The position numbers and the translations under genes were made by a program. Under the pieces are notes generated by a model. The model was given only the letters and a program-made list of their open reading frames with translations. It did no database searches and was not told the origin of the DNA. Positions 17,471 to 26,897 of a DNA stretch of 64,000 bases are shown here, one piece after another. Source of the DNA: DASUGC01 sp035606665. GTDB taxonomy: Bacteria; Acidobacteriota; Vicinamibacteria; Vicinamibacterales; SCN-69-37. Each line of letters begins with the position of its first letter. Position 1 is the stretch's first letter. Location of the stretch: the NCBI GenBank assembly GCA_035606665.1, contig DATNEY010000054.1, positions 74,285-138,284 on the forward strand, written 5' to 3'.

Positions 17471-17953
17471 ATGTACCTCGTGTTTGCCGGAATCTATGTG
17501 CTTGTCTGCCTGCTTCTGCTGGGCGTCGTGTTGCTCCAACAGGGTAAGGGCGGCGACATCGCTGCAGCCTTCGGTGGCGCCAGCAGCCAGACCGCGTTCG
17601 GCGCGCGCGCGGGCGCGACGGTGTTGACCCGCGCGACGGCCGTGCTCGGCACCCTCTTCATGCTCGGGGCATTCGGCCTTGGCATCATGGGTAGGAGCGG
17701 CGGAAGCTCGGTTGTGAGCGGTGTTCAGGGCCCGGCCCAGTCTGCGCCGGCCGCGCCGGCGCTCCCGATGCCGGGCGTCGTGCCGACGACGACGCCGGCG
17801 GCGACACCGGCGACCGGCGGTTCGACGCCAGCGCCGGCGACGACCGGGACCCCGGCGCCGACGACATCACCAGCAGCCGGCAGCGGCAGCAAACCGGCGA
17901 CATCTCCTGCGGCCAAGCCCACGCCACCGGCGGGCCGCAGCTCCGGCAGTTAG
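17471..17953 (+). CDS. secG: Preprotein translocase subunit SecG with Pro/Ala/Thr-rich tail
   Basis: A 160-aa protein starting MYLVFAGIYVLVC: two membrane helices (about residues 2-22 and 52-72) around the conserved LLQQGKGGDIAAAFGG loop typical of SecG. The last ~80 residues are a low-complexity Ala/Pro/Thr tail, longer than in E. coli SecG (110 aa). SecG helps SecYEG export proteins. The upstream in-frame extension to 17366 lies within the inverted repeat and is not used. Confidence 0.88.
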   Translation: MYLVFAGIYVLVCLLLLGVVLLQQGKGGDIAAAFGGASSQTAFGARAGATVLTRATAVLGTLFMLGAFGLGIMGRSGGSSVVSGVQGPAQSAPAAPALPMPGVVPTTTPAATPATGGSTPAPATTGTPAPTTSPAAGSGSKPATSPAAKPTPPAGRSSGS

Positions 17954-17979
17954 ACGCGCCGGCACGTACCTCAGTCACT

Positions 17980-18066
17980 GCGGAAGTGGCGGAATTGGCA
18001 GACGCACCAGCTTGAGGGGCTGGCGGGAGCAATCCCGTGGGGGTTCGAGTCCCCCCTTCCGCACCA
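17980..18066 (+). tRNA. tRNA-Leu (GAG)
   Basis: Class II tRNA of 87 bases with encoded CCA. The acceptor 5' GCGGAAG pairs with CTTCCGC, the D arm has GGCGGAATTGGCAGACGC, the anticodon loop is TTGAGGG with anticodon GAG at 18014-18016, there is a variable arm (GCGGGAGCAATCCCGT) and a T arm with GGTTCGAGTCC. It reads CUC/CUU leucine codons. It stands just upstream of the Tc toxin locus. Confidence 0.95.
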
Positions 18067-18537
18067 GTATTACGAGTCAACAACTTAGCGTCGTTTTCTA
18101 GACCGCTTTCGGGCGCCACTTGAGGGCGCTTCGAAGGCGGTTTGTGCAAATGGTCCCCGCCCTCGACAGGCAAAACCGCTGAGCCGTTTTCGCCCACTAC
18201 ACCGAAGCGAAAACGGCTCTAGCCTTCTGCGGCTACGCGCTAACCGTGTCTGACTATGGGCCAAGCGAAGCATAGCTTCTTGATTCCTCTTGATTAGAGG
18301 TGCGTAGTTGGCAGACTATGCATGGGTTCCAAGGATCTTTAGCGTTGTGCTCCCAACCGGACGGGCTGTTTTCAGCCGTCCGTCTGGGCGCCGAAGTATC
18401 TTTGTCAAGAAACTGATGCTGGGACGCTGACGGTGAAAAAACGCGCGCAAAGCGAAAAGTCAAAACCCACTCGAGGGCGCAAGGTCGTCCCCGTGCCATA
18501 CGAGGCGACTGCGCCGAGCCCGCGAAAGGCTGCAACG
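18067..18537. other. tRNA-to-toxin intergenic region with two inverted repeats
   Basis: This stretch holds no supported gene. It has an imperfect hairpin (about 18103-18117 with 18125-18140) and a perfect 13-bp inverted repeat (18181-18193 with 18207-18219, 13-base loop, arms ending in TTTTCGC). The second could terminate tRNA transcription. No copy of the tRNA 3' end was seen here. Confidence 0.5.
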
Positions 18538-18750
18538 ATGAAGCTGACCGAGATCAAGCCGGGTCTCTTCCTCAACGAGGAGCAAATCGTCAGCGTGCGA
18601 GTCCAGCCGCAGGAAGACGCGGACGTGTACGCGGTGCTGCAGCTGTCGAACGGCGACAAGCACAATCTCACCCGCGCCGAGTTCACGGCGATGACTGGTG
18701 AGGAGCCGCGCCAGCCGGTGCGTCCGCCGCCGGTGCCCAAGGCGAAGTAG
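18538..18750 (+). CDS. Small hypothetical protein upstream of the Tc toxin genes
   Basis: A 70-aa protein from ATG 18538 (MKLTEIKPGLFLNEEQ) with a good AAAGG ribosome site eight bases upstream; an in-frame GTG at 18433 would give 105 aa with a basic, low-complexity leader. The core reads as a small beta-rich domain (IVSVRVQPQED...VYAVLQLSNGDKHNLTRAEFTAMTG) and ends in a Pro-rich tail. I do not recognise the family. It ends 37 bases before the toxin start and may share its transcript. Confidence 0.55.
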   Translation: MKLTEIKPGLFLNEEQIVSVRVQPQEDADVYAVLQLSNGDKHNLTRAEFTAMTGEEPRQPVRPPPVPKAK

Positions 18751-18787
18751 CTTCGCCGACAGTCTCACTCCTCGAGAGTCATAGGCC

Positions 18788-21700
18788 ATGGCCGACCAGC
18801 AGTCGCCCGAAACGGCATCGCCCTTTGCGGCGCCGCAAATCAGCTTGCCCAAGGGCGGTGGCGCTATCCGCGGCCTGGGCGAGAAGTTCCAGACCAATCC
18901 CGCCAACGGCACCGGTACGCTGTCGATTCCTATTCCGTTGAGCAAGAGCCGCGGCGAATTCCAGCCCGCGCTCGGTCTGTCTTACAGCTCCGGATCCGGC
19001 AACGGCCCTTACGGCCTGGGGTGGTCAACGGGAGTACCTTCGATTTCGAGGCGGACGGACAAGGGAGTTCCGCGCTATGTCCCCTTCGCGCGCCGTCCGG
19101 CTGACATCGCGACAGTTGATGCCGTCGCCGACATCTTCCTGCTGTCCGGATCCGAAGACCTGGTGCCGATCGCGGCCGACGAAGGCCCGTGGATTGCGCA
19201 CCGGATAAGGGAAGGTTACTTCGTGCGCGGCTATCGGCCACGCATCGAGGGTACCTTCGCGCGCATCGAGAGTTGGACCCGTGTGGGGGACGGCGACACG
19301 CACTGGCGCACGATCTCGCGCGACAACGTTCTGACGGTGTACGGCGAGACCGCTGAATCGCGCGTCGCCGACCCGGACGACGCGCAGCGGGTGTTTAGCT
19401 GGCTGGTCTGCCGCAGCTATGACGACCGCGGCAACGCCATCGAGTACGAATACGCCGCCGAAGGAGACGACGGGGTCGATGCGACCCGGCCGAACGAGCG
19501 ATTTCGATCGCGCGCCGCAAACCGTTATCTGAAACGCATCCGGTATGGCAACCGTGAACCGGTATTGGTTGATCCGTCGACTGCCTCTGCCCGCCGCTGC
19601 CATATTCCACGGCCGCCTATCGACGCGACAACCGGCTGGCTGTTCGAAGTCGTCTTCGACTACGGCGACGAGCCGTTCGTGCACGAACCCGATGCCGACG
19701 GATTCGAACGTGTGCGCTGGACGAACGATCCGCCGCGGCCGCGTGCGGCGCGCATGGACCCGTTCTCTATGTCGCGCGCCGGGTTCGAGATCCGGACCTA
19801 TCGACTGTGCCGGCGCATCCTCATCGCGCATCGCATGCCGGAACAACTCGGCGAACCGCGCACGCTTGTTCGCGGCGTCGATCTCGACTACGAACACAAA
19901 CCAACCGGTACGCGGCTGTCGCGCGTCACGCAGTCCGGGTATCGACGGCTCGACGACGGGTCCTACCGACGCCGGTCGCTGCCTGCGCTGCTGCTGCACT
20001 ACTCAGAGAGCCCACTCGACGATCCCGCGCCGCGCACGTGGGCCGTTCGCGATGTACCGCGGGAAAGCCTCGAGAATCTGCCGGCCGGCATTGCCGGACA
20101 GGGCTATCAGTGGACGGACCTCGATGGTGAGGGCATCTCCGGTGTGCTCACCGCTCAGGCGGGCGCGTGGTTCTACAAACCCAACCGCGGCGAAGGACGC
20201 TTCGGTCCGGTCCAGGCGGTCGCCGAGGCGCCGCCGCTCGAAGGCGGCCGATCGCAACTGATCGATCTCGACGCCGACGGACGGCTGGAATTCGCCTTGC
20301 TCGCGCCAGGTACGGGGGGGTATTTCGACCGGACCGACTCCGCAGGCTGGACGCCGTTCCGTCCGTTCCGCTCGGTCCCGGTCGTCGACTTCACGGATCC
20401 AAACCTCCGTCTCGCCGACCTGACGGGTGACGGACTCGCCGACATTCTGATTACCGACGACCAGGCCATCACCTGGCATCCGTCGCTCGGCGACGGCGGG
20501 TTCGGCGAAGCCGTCCGCGTCCGTGTGCCGTGGAACGACGAAGGGGGCCCGCGCGTGCTGCTCGGACAGGCGGACCAGTCGGTGTTTCTCGCGGACATGT
20601 CGGGCGACGGACTCACCGACCTCGTGCGCATACGAAACGGTGAGGTCTGCTACTGGCAGAACCTCGGTCACGGCCACTTCGGACCCAAAGTTACGATGGA
20701 CGGCTCGCCGTGGTTCGATGAGGAGGGCGTCTTCGATGCGCGGCGGCTCCGCCTCGCCGACACGGATGGATCGGGCCCGACGGATCTGATCTACGCCGGA
20801 CGCGAAGACGTCAAAGTGTTCCTCAACGAGAGCGGCAACGCACTCGGCGCGCCGCGCTTCATCGACGAAATGATTCTCACCGACGGTGTCTCGCTCGACG
20901 TCGTCGATCTGCTGGGCCGGGGGACGGCCTGTCTGGTCTGGTCGACGACGCTGCCTGGTTTGGCGTGGCGTCCGATGCGTTACATCGATCTGATGGACGG
21001 CGAGAAGCCGCACCTGCTCGTGCGCTGGGAGAATCAGCTCGGCGCCGAAACGCGCCTGACCTACGCGTCCTCGACGAAGTTCTATCTCGCGGATCGAGAG
21101 GCCGGCCGGCCGTGGATCACGGGTCTGCCGTTCCCCGTGCATGTCGTCGAGCGCATGGAGACGTTCGACCACGTCGGTCGCACCCGTTTCGTGACCCGGT
21201 TCGCCTACCACCATGGCCACTACGACGGCGTCGAGCGCGAGTTCCGGGGTTTCGGCATGGTGGAACAGTGGGACACGGAGCAATTCGCGGCGCTCGACGG
21301 GGGCCGAGTTCCGGCCTCGAACCTCGGTGCGGAATCGAACGTCCCGCCTGTCCACACAAAGTCCTGGTTCCACACCGGCATCTGGCCCGGTGGGCCACGC
21401 GTCTCGCGTCATTTCGAGGACGAGTACTTTCGAGAGCCTGGATTGACTCTCAGCGCTGCGCGCGCGCAGCTCCTTGACGACACCATCCTCCCGCCGGGCC
21501 TGACCCCGGAAGAGGAGCGCGAAGCGTCTCGCGCGCTGAAAGGCTCGTTGCTGCGCCAGGAGGTCTACGCAGACGACGCCGGGGGTCCTCTTGCGACCGC
21601 TGCGCAAGTGCGGCGAGCACAATCGCCGTACACAGTCGTAGAGCAGAACTTCAAGATCCGGGTGCTGCAGCGTCGGGGGCTCAATCGCTACGCGGTGTTC

Positions 21701-24700
21701 TTCACGCATGCGCGCGAGGCGATCACCTACCATTACGAGCGCAATCCGAAAGATCCCCGCGTTCAACAGGCGCTCACGCTGGAAGTCGACGACTTTGGCA
21801 ACCCGCTCAAGGAGGCCGCCGTCGCCTATGGTCGCCGCGCCTCGCCTTTGTCGACGCAATGGGATCGCGACCGGCAGGCGTCAGCGCTGCTGAGCTATTC
21901 GGAGACGCGCTATACCCACGCCATCACATTGCCCGACGCGCAACGTAATCCACTGGCGTGCGAGACGACGACCTTCGAGCTGACAGCCTACACGGCCACC
22001 GGCAAGAGCGGCCGGTTTCAAGCCTCGGACTTCGTCGAGCCCGATCCGGCAAACCCAGGTCGTCTGCGCCACAAGTATTCCGCGCCGGAAGTCGCCTACG
22101 AAGCGACGGCCTCGGGAAGCCAGCGGCGGCGGCCCGTCAAACGATCGCGAACGCTCTATCGGCGCAACGATATGAGCGGGCTCCTGCCGCTGGGGGAAAT
22201 TCAATCGCTTTGCCTCGCCGGTGAGAGTTACAAGCTCGCCTTCACCCCGGGCTTCCTCGATCAGGTGTTTCAGCGTCCTCGTCCGGGGCAGTCCGCCGAA
22301 GCGTTGCTGCCGGATCCGGCGATCGTGGTGAGCGGACGAGGGGATTCGACGGGCGGTTACGTCGACCTCGATAACAACGGCCACTGGTGGATCCCTTCTG
22401 GCCGGGTGTTCTATCACTTGAGAGAAGTGGCGCCCGCAGACGAGCTGGCGGAAGCGAGCGCGCATTTTTTCCTCGCGCGTCGCTATCTCGGTCCTCTCGG
22501 CGCGAGCTCCGTCGTCGACTTCGACGGTTACGACTTGCTCATGACGGAGACGTGCGATGCACTCGACAATCGAGTCACCGTCAACGCCAACGATTACCGC
22601 GTCCTGCAACCGCGCCTGGTCAACGACTCCAACCGCAACCAGACTGAAGTCGTCTTCGATACCCTGGGGATGGCGGTGGGCACCGCGGTCATGGGCAAGC
22701 CGCTGCCTGCGCCGGCGGAAGGTGACGCACTCACCGGCTTCGCCGCAGACCTCACGCAAGCCGAGCTGGATGGCTTGTTCGACGCGCCCGATCCGAACGC
22801 CAACGCATCGGCGCTGCTGAAAGACGCGACTACGCGCATCGTCTACGACGTTGACCGCTTCCGCCGCACCCGGCAGGCGAACCCTCACGACCCTGCCTGG
22901 TGGCAGCCGGCCTGCGCCGCGATGCTGACCCGCGAAACGCATGCGAGCAGGCCTTTGCCGCAGCAAGGCCTGAAGATCCAGCTCAGCTTTACCTGCTCTG
23001 ATGGCCTGGGCCGCGAGATCCAGAAAAAGATCCAGGCCGAGCCCGGGCCGGCGGGCGCTCCGCGCTGGGTCGGCAGCGGCTGGACGGTGTTCAACAACAA
23101 GGGCAAGCCGGTCCGCCAGTTCGAGCCCTTCTTCACCGACACCCACCGCTTCGAGTTCGATGTCCGCATCGGCGTCAGCCCGGTGCTGTTCTACGACCCG
23201 GCCGGGCGCGTCGTCGCCACGCTGCATCCCAATCACACTTACGAGAAGGTGGTTGTCGATCCGTGGCAGCAGATCACCTACGACGTCAACGACACCTGCG
23301 CGCCGCGCAACGCGCAGACCGGCGATCCGCGCACCGATCCGGACATCAGCGGCTATGTCGCTGAGTACTTCGAGACTCAGCCCGTAAGCTGGCAAACGTG
23401 GTATGCCGAGCGCATCGGCGGCGCGCTGGGAACGGACGAGCAAAGAGCCGCTGAGTGCGCCGCAGCCCATGCTGACACGCCGACGACCGCGTATTTCGAT
23501 GCTCTGGGCCGGCCCTTCCTGACGGTGGCACGCAATCGCGTCGTCTGCGCCGGACACGACCTCAACGGCAGCGAGGAGCGCGTCGCCAACCGCGCCGAAC
23601 TGGACATCGAAGGCAACCAGCGCGCCGCGCGCGATTCCATACAGCAGGCAGGCGACCCGCTCGGGCGTATCGTCATGCGCTCCACCTACGACATGCTCGG
23701 CAGCCGCGTCTACCAGTTCAGCATGGAAGCCGGCGCGCGCTGGGTGTTGAACGACGCGGCCGGAAAGCCCATCCGCGCCTGGGACAGCCGCGGCCACGAC
23801 TTCACCACCCGGTATGACGTGCTGCGCCGTGCCGTGGAGCAGATTGTCCGCGGCACCAGCGCTCAGTCCGATCCCCGCACCCTCGATCGCGACATTCTCG
23901 TCGACAAGGTCGAGTACGGCGAGACAGTGCCCAACGCCGAAGCGCTCAACCTGCGCACCCGCATCTATCGGCATTTCGATTCCGCCGGCGTGGCCACCCG
24001 TGCGCAACTCGACGCAAACGACAACCCGATAGAGGCGTACGACTTCAAGGGCAACCAGCTGCGCAGCACGCGGCGGCTGCTCCGCGACTACAACGCCATC
24101 CCCGACTGGTTACAGAACCCGACGCTGGACGATGAGTTTTTCGAGGGCAGCATTCGCTACGACGCGCTGAACCGCCCCATCCAGTCCATCGCGCCTCGCA
24201 GCAGCCTGGGGCGCGGCCAGTTCAACGTGATCCAACCGGTATTCAACGAGGCGAACTTTCTGGAGCGGGTGGATGTATGGCTGGAGCGCGGGGCAGAGCC
24301 CGGCGCGCTGCTCGACCCGGCCCACGAAGCGCCGTCACCCGTCGGCATCACTAACATCGACTACGACGCCAAGGGACAGCGCCTGCTCATCGAGTTCAAG
24401 AATGGCGCCAGCACCACCTCCAGCTACGACCCGCTCACGTTCCGGCTCACTCAACTGCTGACCCGGCGCAAGTCGGCCGACTTCCCCGGCGACGATCCGC
24501 AGCCTCCCGTTGCCGGCTGGCCAGGAAAGCAAGTGCAGAACCTGCACTACACCTATGACCCGGCCGGGAACATCACCCATATCCAGGACGACGCACAGCA
24601 GACCGTCTACTTCAGGAACACGCGCGTCGAGCCGAGCAACGACTACACGTACGACGCGCTCTATCGCCTGATCCAGGCCACGGGCCGCGAACATCTGGGG

Positions 24701-26818
24701 CAGGGCAACGATGCGAGTCCCGTGGGCCTCGTCAGTGCCGATGCGGCGGGACGCTTTGCCGCGAACGACGGCAACGCGATGGGGACATACATCGAGCGCT
24801 ACGTGTACGACGCCGTCGGCAACTTTCTGAAGATGCAGCACGGTGGCAATGACCTTGCTCATGCGGGCTGGACGCGCGCCTATGACTACCTCGAACGCAG
24901 CCTGATCGAAGACGGCAGCGACGGAACGCTGCTCAAGAACAGCAACCGCCTGACTCGCACGACGCTGAACCCCGCGGGCAACACTCCGCAGCCGGAAACG
25001 CACCTGCATGACGCCCACGGGAACGAGCTGCGCATGTCACACCTGGGCGGCGGCATGCCCGGGCCGAACATGCACTGGGACTACAAAGACCAGTTGCGCC
25101 AGACGGACTTGGGTGGCGGTGGCACGGCCTTCTATGTGTACGACGCTTCAGGCCAGCGCGTGCGCAAAGTGTGGGAGAAGGCGCCGGGTCTTACCGAAGA
25201 GCGTCTCTACATCGGCGGCTTCGAGATCTTCCGCAAGCACCGGGGGCCCATCGGTACCAATACGGTCACTCTGGAGCGCGAGACGCTGCATGTGATGGAC
25301 GACACAGGGCGCCTCGCCCTCGTCGAGACACGCACGCTTGAGACGGAAGGGAGTGATCGATCGTCGCGTCAACTCATCCGCTACCAGTTCGGCAACCACC
25401 TCGGTTCGGCCAGCCTCGAGCTGGATGACGAAGGACAGATTATTTCGTACGAGGAATACGCGCCCTACGGCAGCTCGACTTACCAAGCCGTGCGCAGCCA
25501 GACGGAGGCGGCGAAGCGGTATCGCTACACGGGCAAGGAACGCGACGAAGAGAGCGGCTTTTATTACCACGGCGCAAGGTACTACGCCGACTGGCTGGGC
25601 CGGTGGACGGCGACCGATCCTGCCGGGCTCGTGGACGGTCCCAATCCCTATGTCTATGGAAGGAGCAATCCACTGAGCTTCACCGACTCGACCGGCACGC
25701 AGTGTGACCCGACCACTCAGTCTTGCCTCGATCCGACGCTGGCGACCGTCGACGATCAGTCGATGACGTGCCACGCGCCCGACTCATCGGACCTCGTCGT
25801 GGCGAGCAACGCTTCTTCCACGTTAGCGAGCTTCCTGACTCCAACCCTTCCCCCGGTGACATCGTCTCCCGGCACGTTCGCGCTGGCACCGGCGGGAACC
25901 GACTTCGCTGCAGAAGCCGCCGCGGGACGACAGGCCTTTCGAGCCGCAAACGTCATGCCGCCAGGGACGCAGGCGCAGCACTGGACGAAGGAGTTGAGCG
26001 CGGCGGCGTCGAACATGGATCCGGCGGTGATGAACATGAACATGTCGCCGCTGCAAACCAGTGGGCGAGCGACGGGGCCGTGGAATGCGACCTCGGTCGG
26101 GCCCGCCACGACGCTACTGACCGATCCCGCAGGTGGGCAGACTCGCTATTCGATCCTGGACGGCACCGGCCGCGTGTACGGCAACGAGCACCGGTTCGCC
26201 GACCGATATCTCATCCCGGAGATTGAAGCTCAGATCCGCGCCGCGAATCCGGGCGCTTCCGCCGGAGAGGTGTCCATCGAGGCCGGCAGACAGGCCCGAT
26301 GGATGATGACGGGCGACCCGGGTCCGACTCCGTTTGCCCCTCCGCCCGGGATGAGCTCGGGAACGCGCTGGCTCGCCGCGGGGGGCGGCGCACTCAATGG
26401 GGTCGGGGGCGTGTTCATGCTGGCCAGCATCGATACCGAGCACGACCCCGGCATCGTCACCGTCGGCAAGGTGACCAGCGGCGGCGCCAGCCTGGTCGGC
26501 GGCGGAATGATGATCGGCGGCGCGTGGATGGGCGAGGCAGGTCTCGTCGCACTGGGCGGATCGTGCGCCGCCGTCGGGGGAATCATTGCGGCTCCGATCA
26601 TGATCTATGAAATGCGGCCGCGAGGCTGGATCGCCATCGATCCGGTGTTGATGGAGCGAGACACCCAGCGCTACCGCAATGGAGAGAACGTCAACCCCTT
26701 CTGTGCTCAATGTCACGGTAGAGGGGGCGCATTGGATCCGGACAACGACTGGAATGCTGGCGGAGCTCGCCGCGCCGCTTTTGAGAGGCGGTTGGAATGG
26801 AGATATCTGGGGGACTGA
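18788..26818 (+). CDS. Fused TcB-TcC subunit of a Tc (ABC) toxin with unknown C-terminal cargo
   Basis: A 2676-aa protein. In order: SpvB domain (~20-330, starting ISLPKGGGAIRGLGEKF), FG-GAP/VCBS-type repeats (~435-680, DLDGEG, DLTGDGLAD, DMSGDGLTD), TcdB mid/N and mid/C domains (~680-1050), RHS/YD repeats (~1400-2190) and an RHS-associated core (~2197-2303). The core keeps R2264, D2277 and D2300, spaced 13 and 23 as in the self-cleaving YenC2 protein as I recall it. The last ~375 residues are the variable cargo: a polar part, two Gly-rich hydrophobic segments (~2524-2547, 2560-2612) and a CAQCHG motif. In known toxins B and C form a shell that encloses the cleaved cargo. No signal peptide. 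B and C are separate genes in many systems. Confidence 0.88.
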   Translation: MADQQSPETASPFAAPQISLPKGGGAIRGLGEKFQTNPANGTGTLSIPIPLSKSRGEFQPALGLSYSSGSGNGPYGLGWSTGVPSISRRTDKGVPRYVPFARRPADIATVDAVADIFLLSGSEDLVPIAADEGPWIAHRIREGYFVRGYRPRIEGTFARIESWTRVGDGDTHWRTISRDNVLTVYGETAESRVADPDDAQRVFSWLVCRSYDDRGNAIEYEYAAEGDDGVDATRPNERFRSRAANRYLKRIRYGNREPVLVDPSTASARRCHIPRPPIDATTGWLFEVVFDYGDEPFVHEPDADGFERVRWTNDPPRPRAARMDPFSMSRAGFEIRTYRLCRRILIAHRMPEQLGEPRTLVRGVDLDYEHKPTGTRLSRVTQSGYRRLDDGSYRRRSLPALLLHYSESPLDDPAPRTWAVRDVPRESLENLPAGIAGQGYQWTDLDGEGISGVLTAQAGAWFYKPNRGEGRFGPVQAVAEAPPLEGGRSQLIDLDADGRLEFALLAPGTGGYFDRTDSAGWTPFRPFRSVPVVDFTDPNLRLADLTGDGLADILITDDQAITWHPSLGDGGFGEAVRVRVPWNDEGGPRVLLGQADQSVFLADMSGDGLTDLVRIRNGEVCYWQNLGHGHFGPKVTMDGSPWFDEEGVFDARRLRLADTDGSGPTDLIYAGREDVKVFLNESGNALGAPRFIDEMILTDGVSLDVVDLLGRGTACLVWSTTLPGLAWRPMRYIDLMDGEKPHLLVRWENQLGAETRLTYASSTKFYLADREAGRPWITGLPFPVHVVERMETFDHVGRTRFVTRFAYHHGHYDGVEREFRGFGMVEQWDTEQFAALDGGRVPASNLGAESNVPPVHTKSWFHTGIWPGGPRVSRHFEDEYFREPGLTLSAARAQLLDDTILPPGLTPEEEREASRALKGSLLRQEVYADDAGGPLATAAQVRRAQSPYTVVEQNFKIRVLQRRGLNRYAVFFTHAREAITYHYERNPKDPRVQQALTLEVDDFGNPLKEAAVAYGRRASPLSTQWDRDRQASALLSYSETRYTHAITLPDAQRNPLACETTTFELTAYTATGKSGRFQASDFVEPDPANPGRLRHKYSAPEVAYEATASGSQRRRPVKRSRTLYRRNDMSGLLPLGEIQSLCLAGESYKLAFTPGFLDQVFQRPRPGQSAEALLPDPAIVVSGRGDSTGGYVDLDNNGHWWIPSGRVFYHLREVAPADELAEASAHFFLARRYLGPLGASSVVDFDGYDLLMTETCDALDNRVTVNANDYRVLQPRLVNDSNRNQTEVVFDTLGMAVGTAVMGKPLPAPAEGDALTGFAADLTQAELDGLFDAPDPNANASALLKDATTRIVYDVDRFRRTRQANPHDPAWWQPACAAMLTRETHASRPLPQQGLKIQLSFTCSDGLGREIQKKIQAEPGPAGAPRWVGSGWTVFNNKGKPVRQFEPFFTDTHRFEFDVRIGVSPVLFYDPAGRVVATLHPNHTYEKVVVDPWQQITYDVNDTCAPRNAQTGDPRTDPDISGYVAEYFETQPVSWQTWYAERIGGALGTDEQRAAECAAAHADTPTTAYFDALGRPFLTVARNRVVCAGHDLNGSEERVANRAELDIEGNQRAARDSIQQAGDPLGRIVMRSTYDMLGSRVYQFSMEAGARWVLNDAAGKPIRAWDSRGHDFTTRYDVLRRAVEQIVRGTSAQSDPRTLDRDILVDKVEYGETVPNAEALNLRTRIYRHFDSAGVATRAQLDANDNPIEAYDFKGNQLRSTRRLLRDYNAIPDWLQNPTLDDEFFEGSIRYDALNRPIQSIAPRSSLGRGQFNVIQPVFNEANFLERVDVWLERGAEPGALLDPAHEAPSPVGITNIDYDAKGQRLLIEFKNGASTTSSYDPLTFRLTQLLTRRKSADFPGDDPQPPVAGWPGKQVQNLHYTYDPAGNITHIQDDAQQTVYFRNTRVEPSNDYTYDALYRLIQATGREHLGQGNDASPVGLVSADAAGRFAANDGNAMGTYIERYVYDAVGNFLKMQHGGNDLAHAGWTRAYDYLERSLIEDGSDGTLLKNSNRLTRTTLNPAGNTPQPETHLHDAHGNELRMSHLGGGMPGPNMHWDYKDQLRQTDLGGGGTAFYVYDASGQRVRKVWEKAPGLTEERLYIGGFEIFRKHRGPIGTNTVTLERETLHVMDDTGRLALVETRTLETEGSDRSSRQLIRYQFGNHLGSASLELDDEGQIISYEEYAPYGSSTYQAVRSQTEAAKRYRYTGKERDEESGFYYHGARYYADWLGRWTATDPAGLVDGPNPYVYGRSNPLSFTDSTGTQCDPTTQSCLDPTLATVDDQSMTCHAPDSSDLVVASNASSTLASFLTPTLPPVTSSPGTFALAPAGTDFAAEAAAGRQAFRAANVMPPGTQAQHWTKELSAAASNMDPAVMNMNMSPLQTSGRATGPWNATSVGPATTLLTDPAGGQTRYSILDGTGRVYGNEHRFADRYLIPEIEAQIRAANPGASAGEVSIEAGRQARWMMTGDPGPTPFAPPPGMSSGTRWLAAGGGALNGVGGVFMLASIDTEHDPGIVTVGKVTSGGASLVGGGMMIGGAWMGEAGLVALGGSCAAVGGIIAAPIMIYEMRPRGWIAIDPVLMERDTQRYRNGENVNPFCAQCHGRGGALDPDNDWNAGGARRAAFERRLEWRYLGD

Positions 26819-26897
26819 GAACAGAAGCGCACTACTTTTGATGCGGTGATGCGCACCAATAGATTGCACTAACAGCAGCAGAGAAAAGAGCACGCTC

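Noticed and set aside
17685..18197. Minus-strand frame across secG tail and tRNA-Leu with GGTRTPTG text
   Set aside because: Well-known artefact: the antisense of a tRNA-Leu gives this peptide. The tRNA explains the sequence.
20003..21859. 618-codon minus-strand frame inside the TcB-TcC gene
   Set aside because: Antisense shadow in high-GC DNA; the sense strand has continuous SpvB/FG-GAP/TcdB domains. The same holds for the frames at 21881-24007 and 34617-35795.
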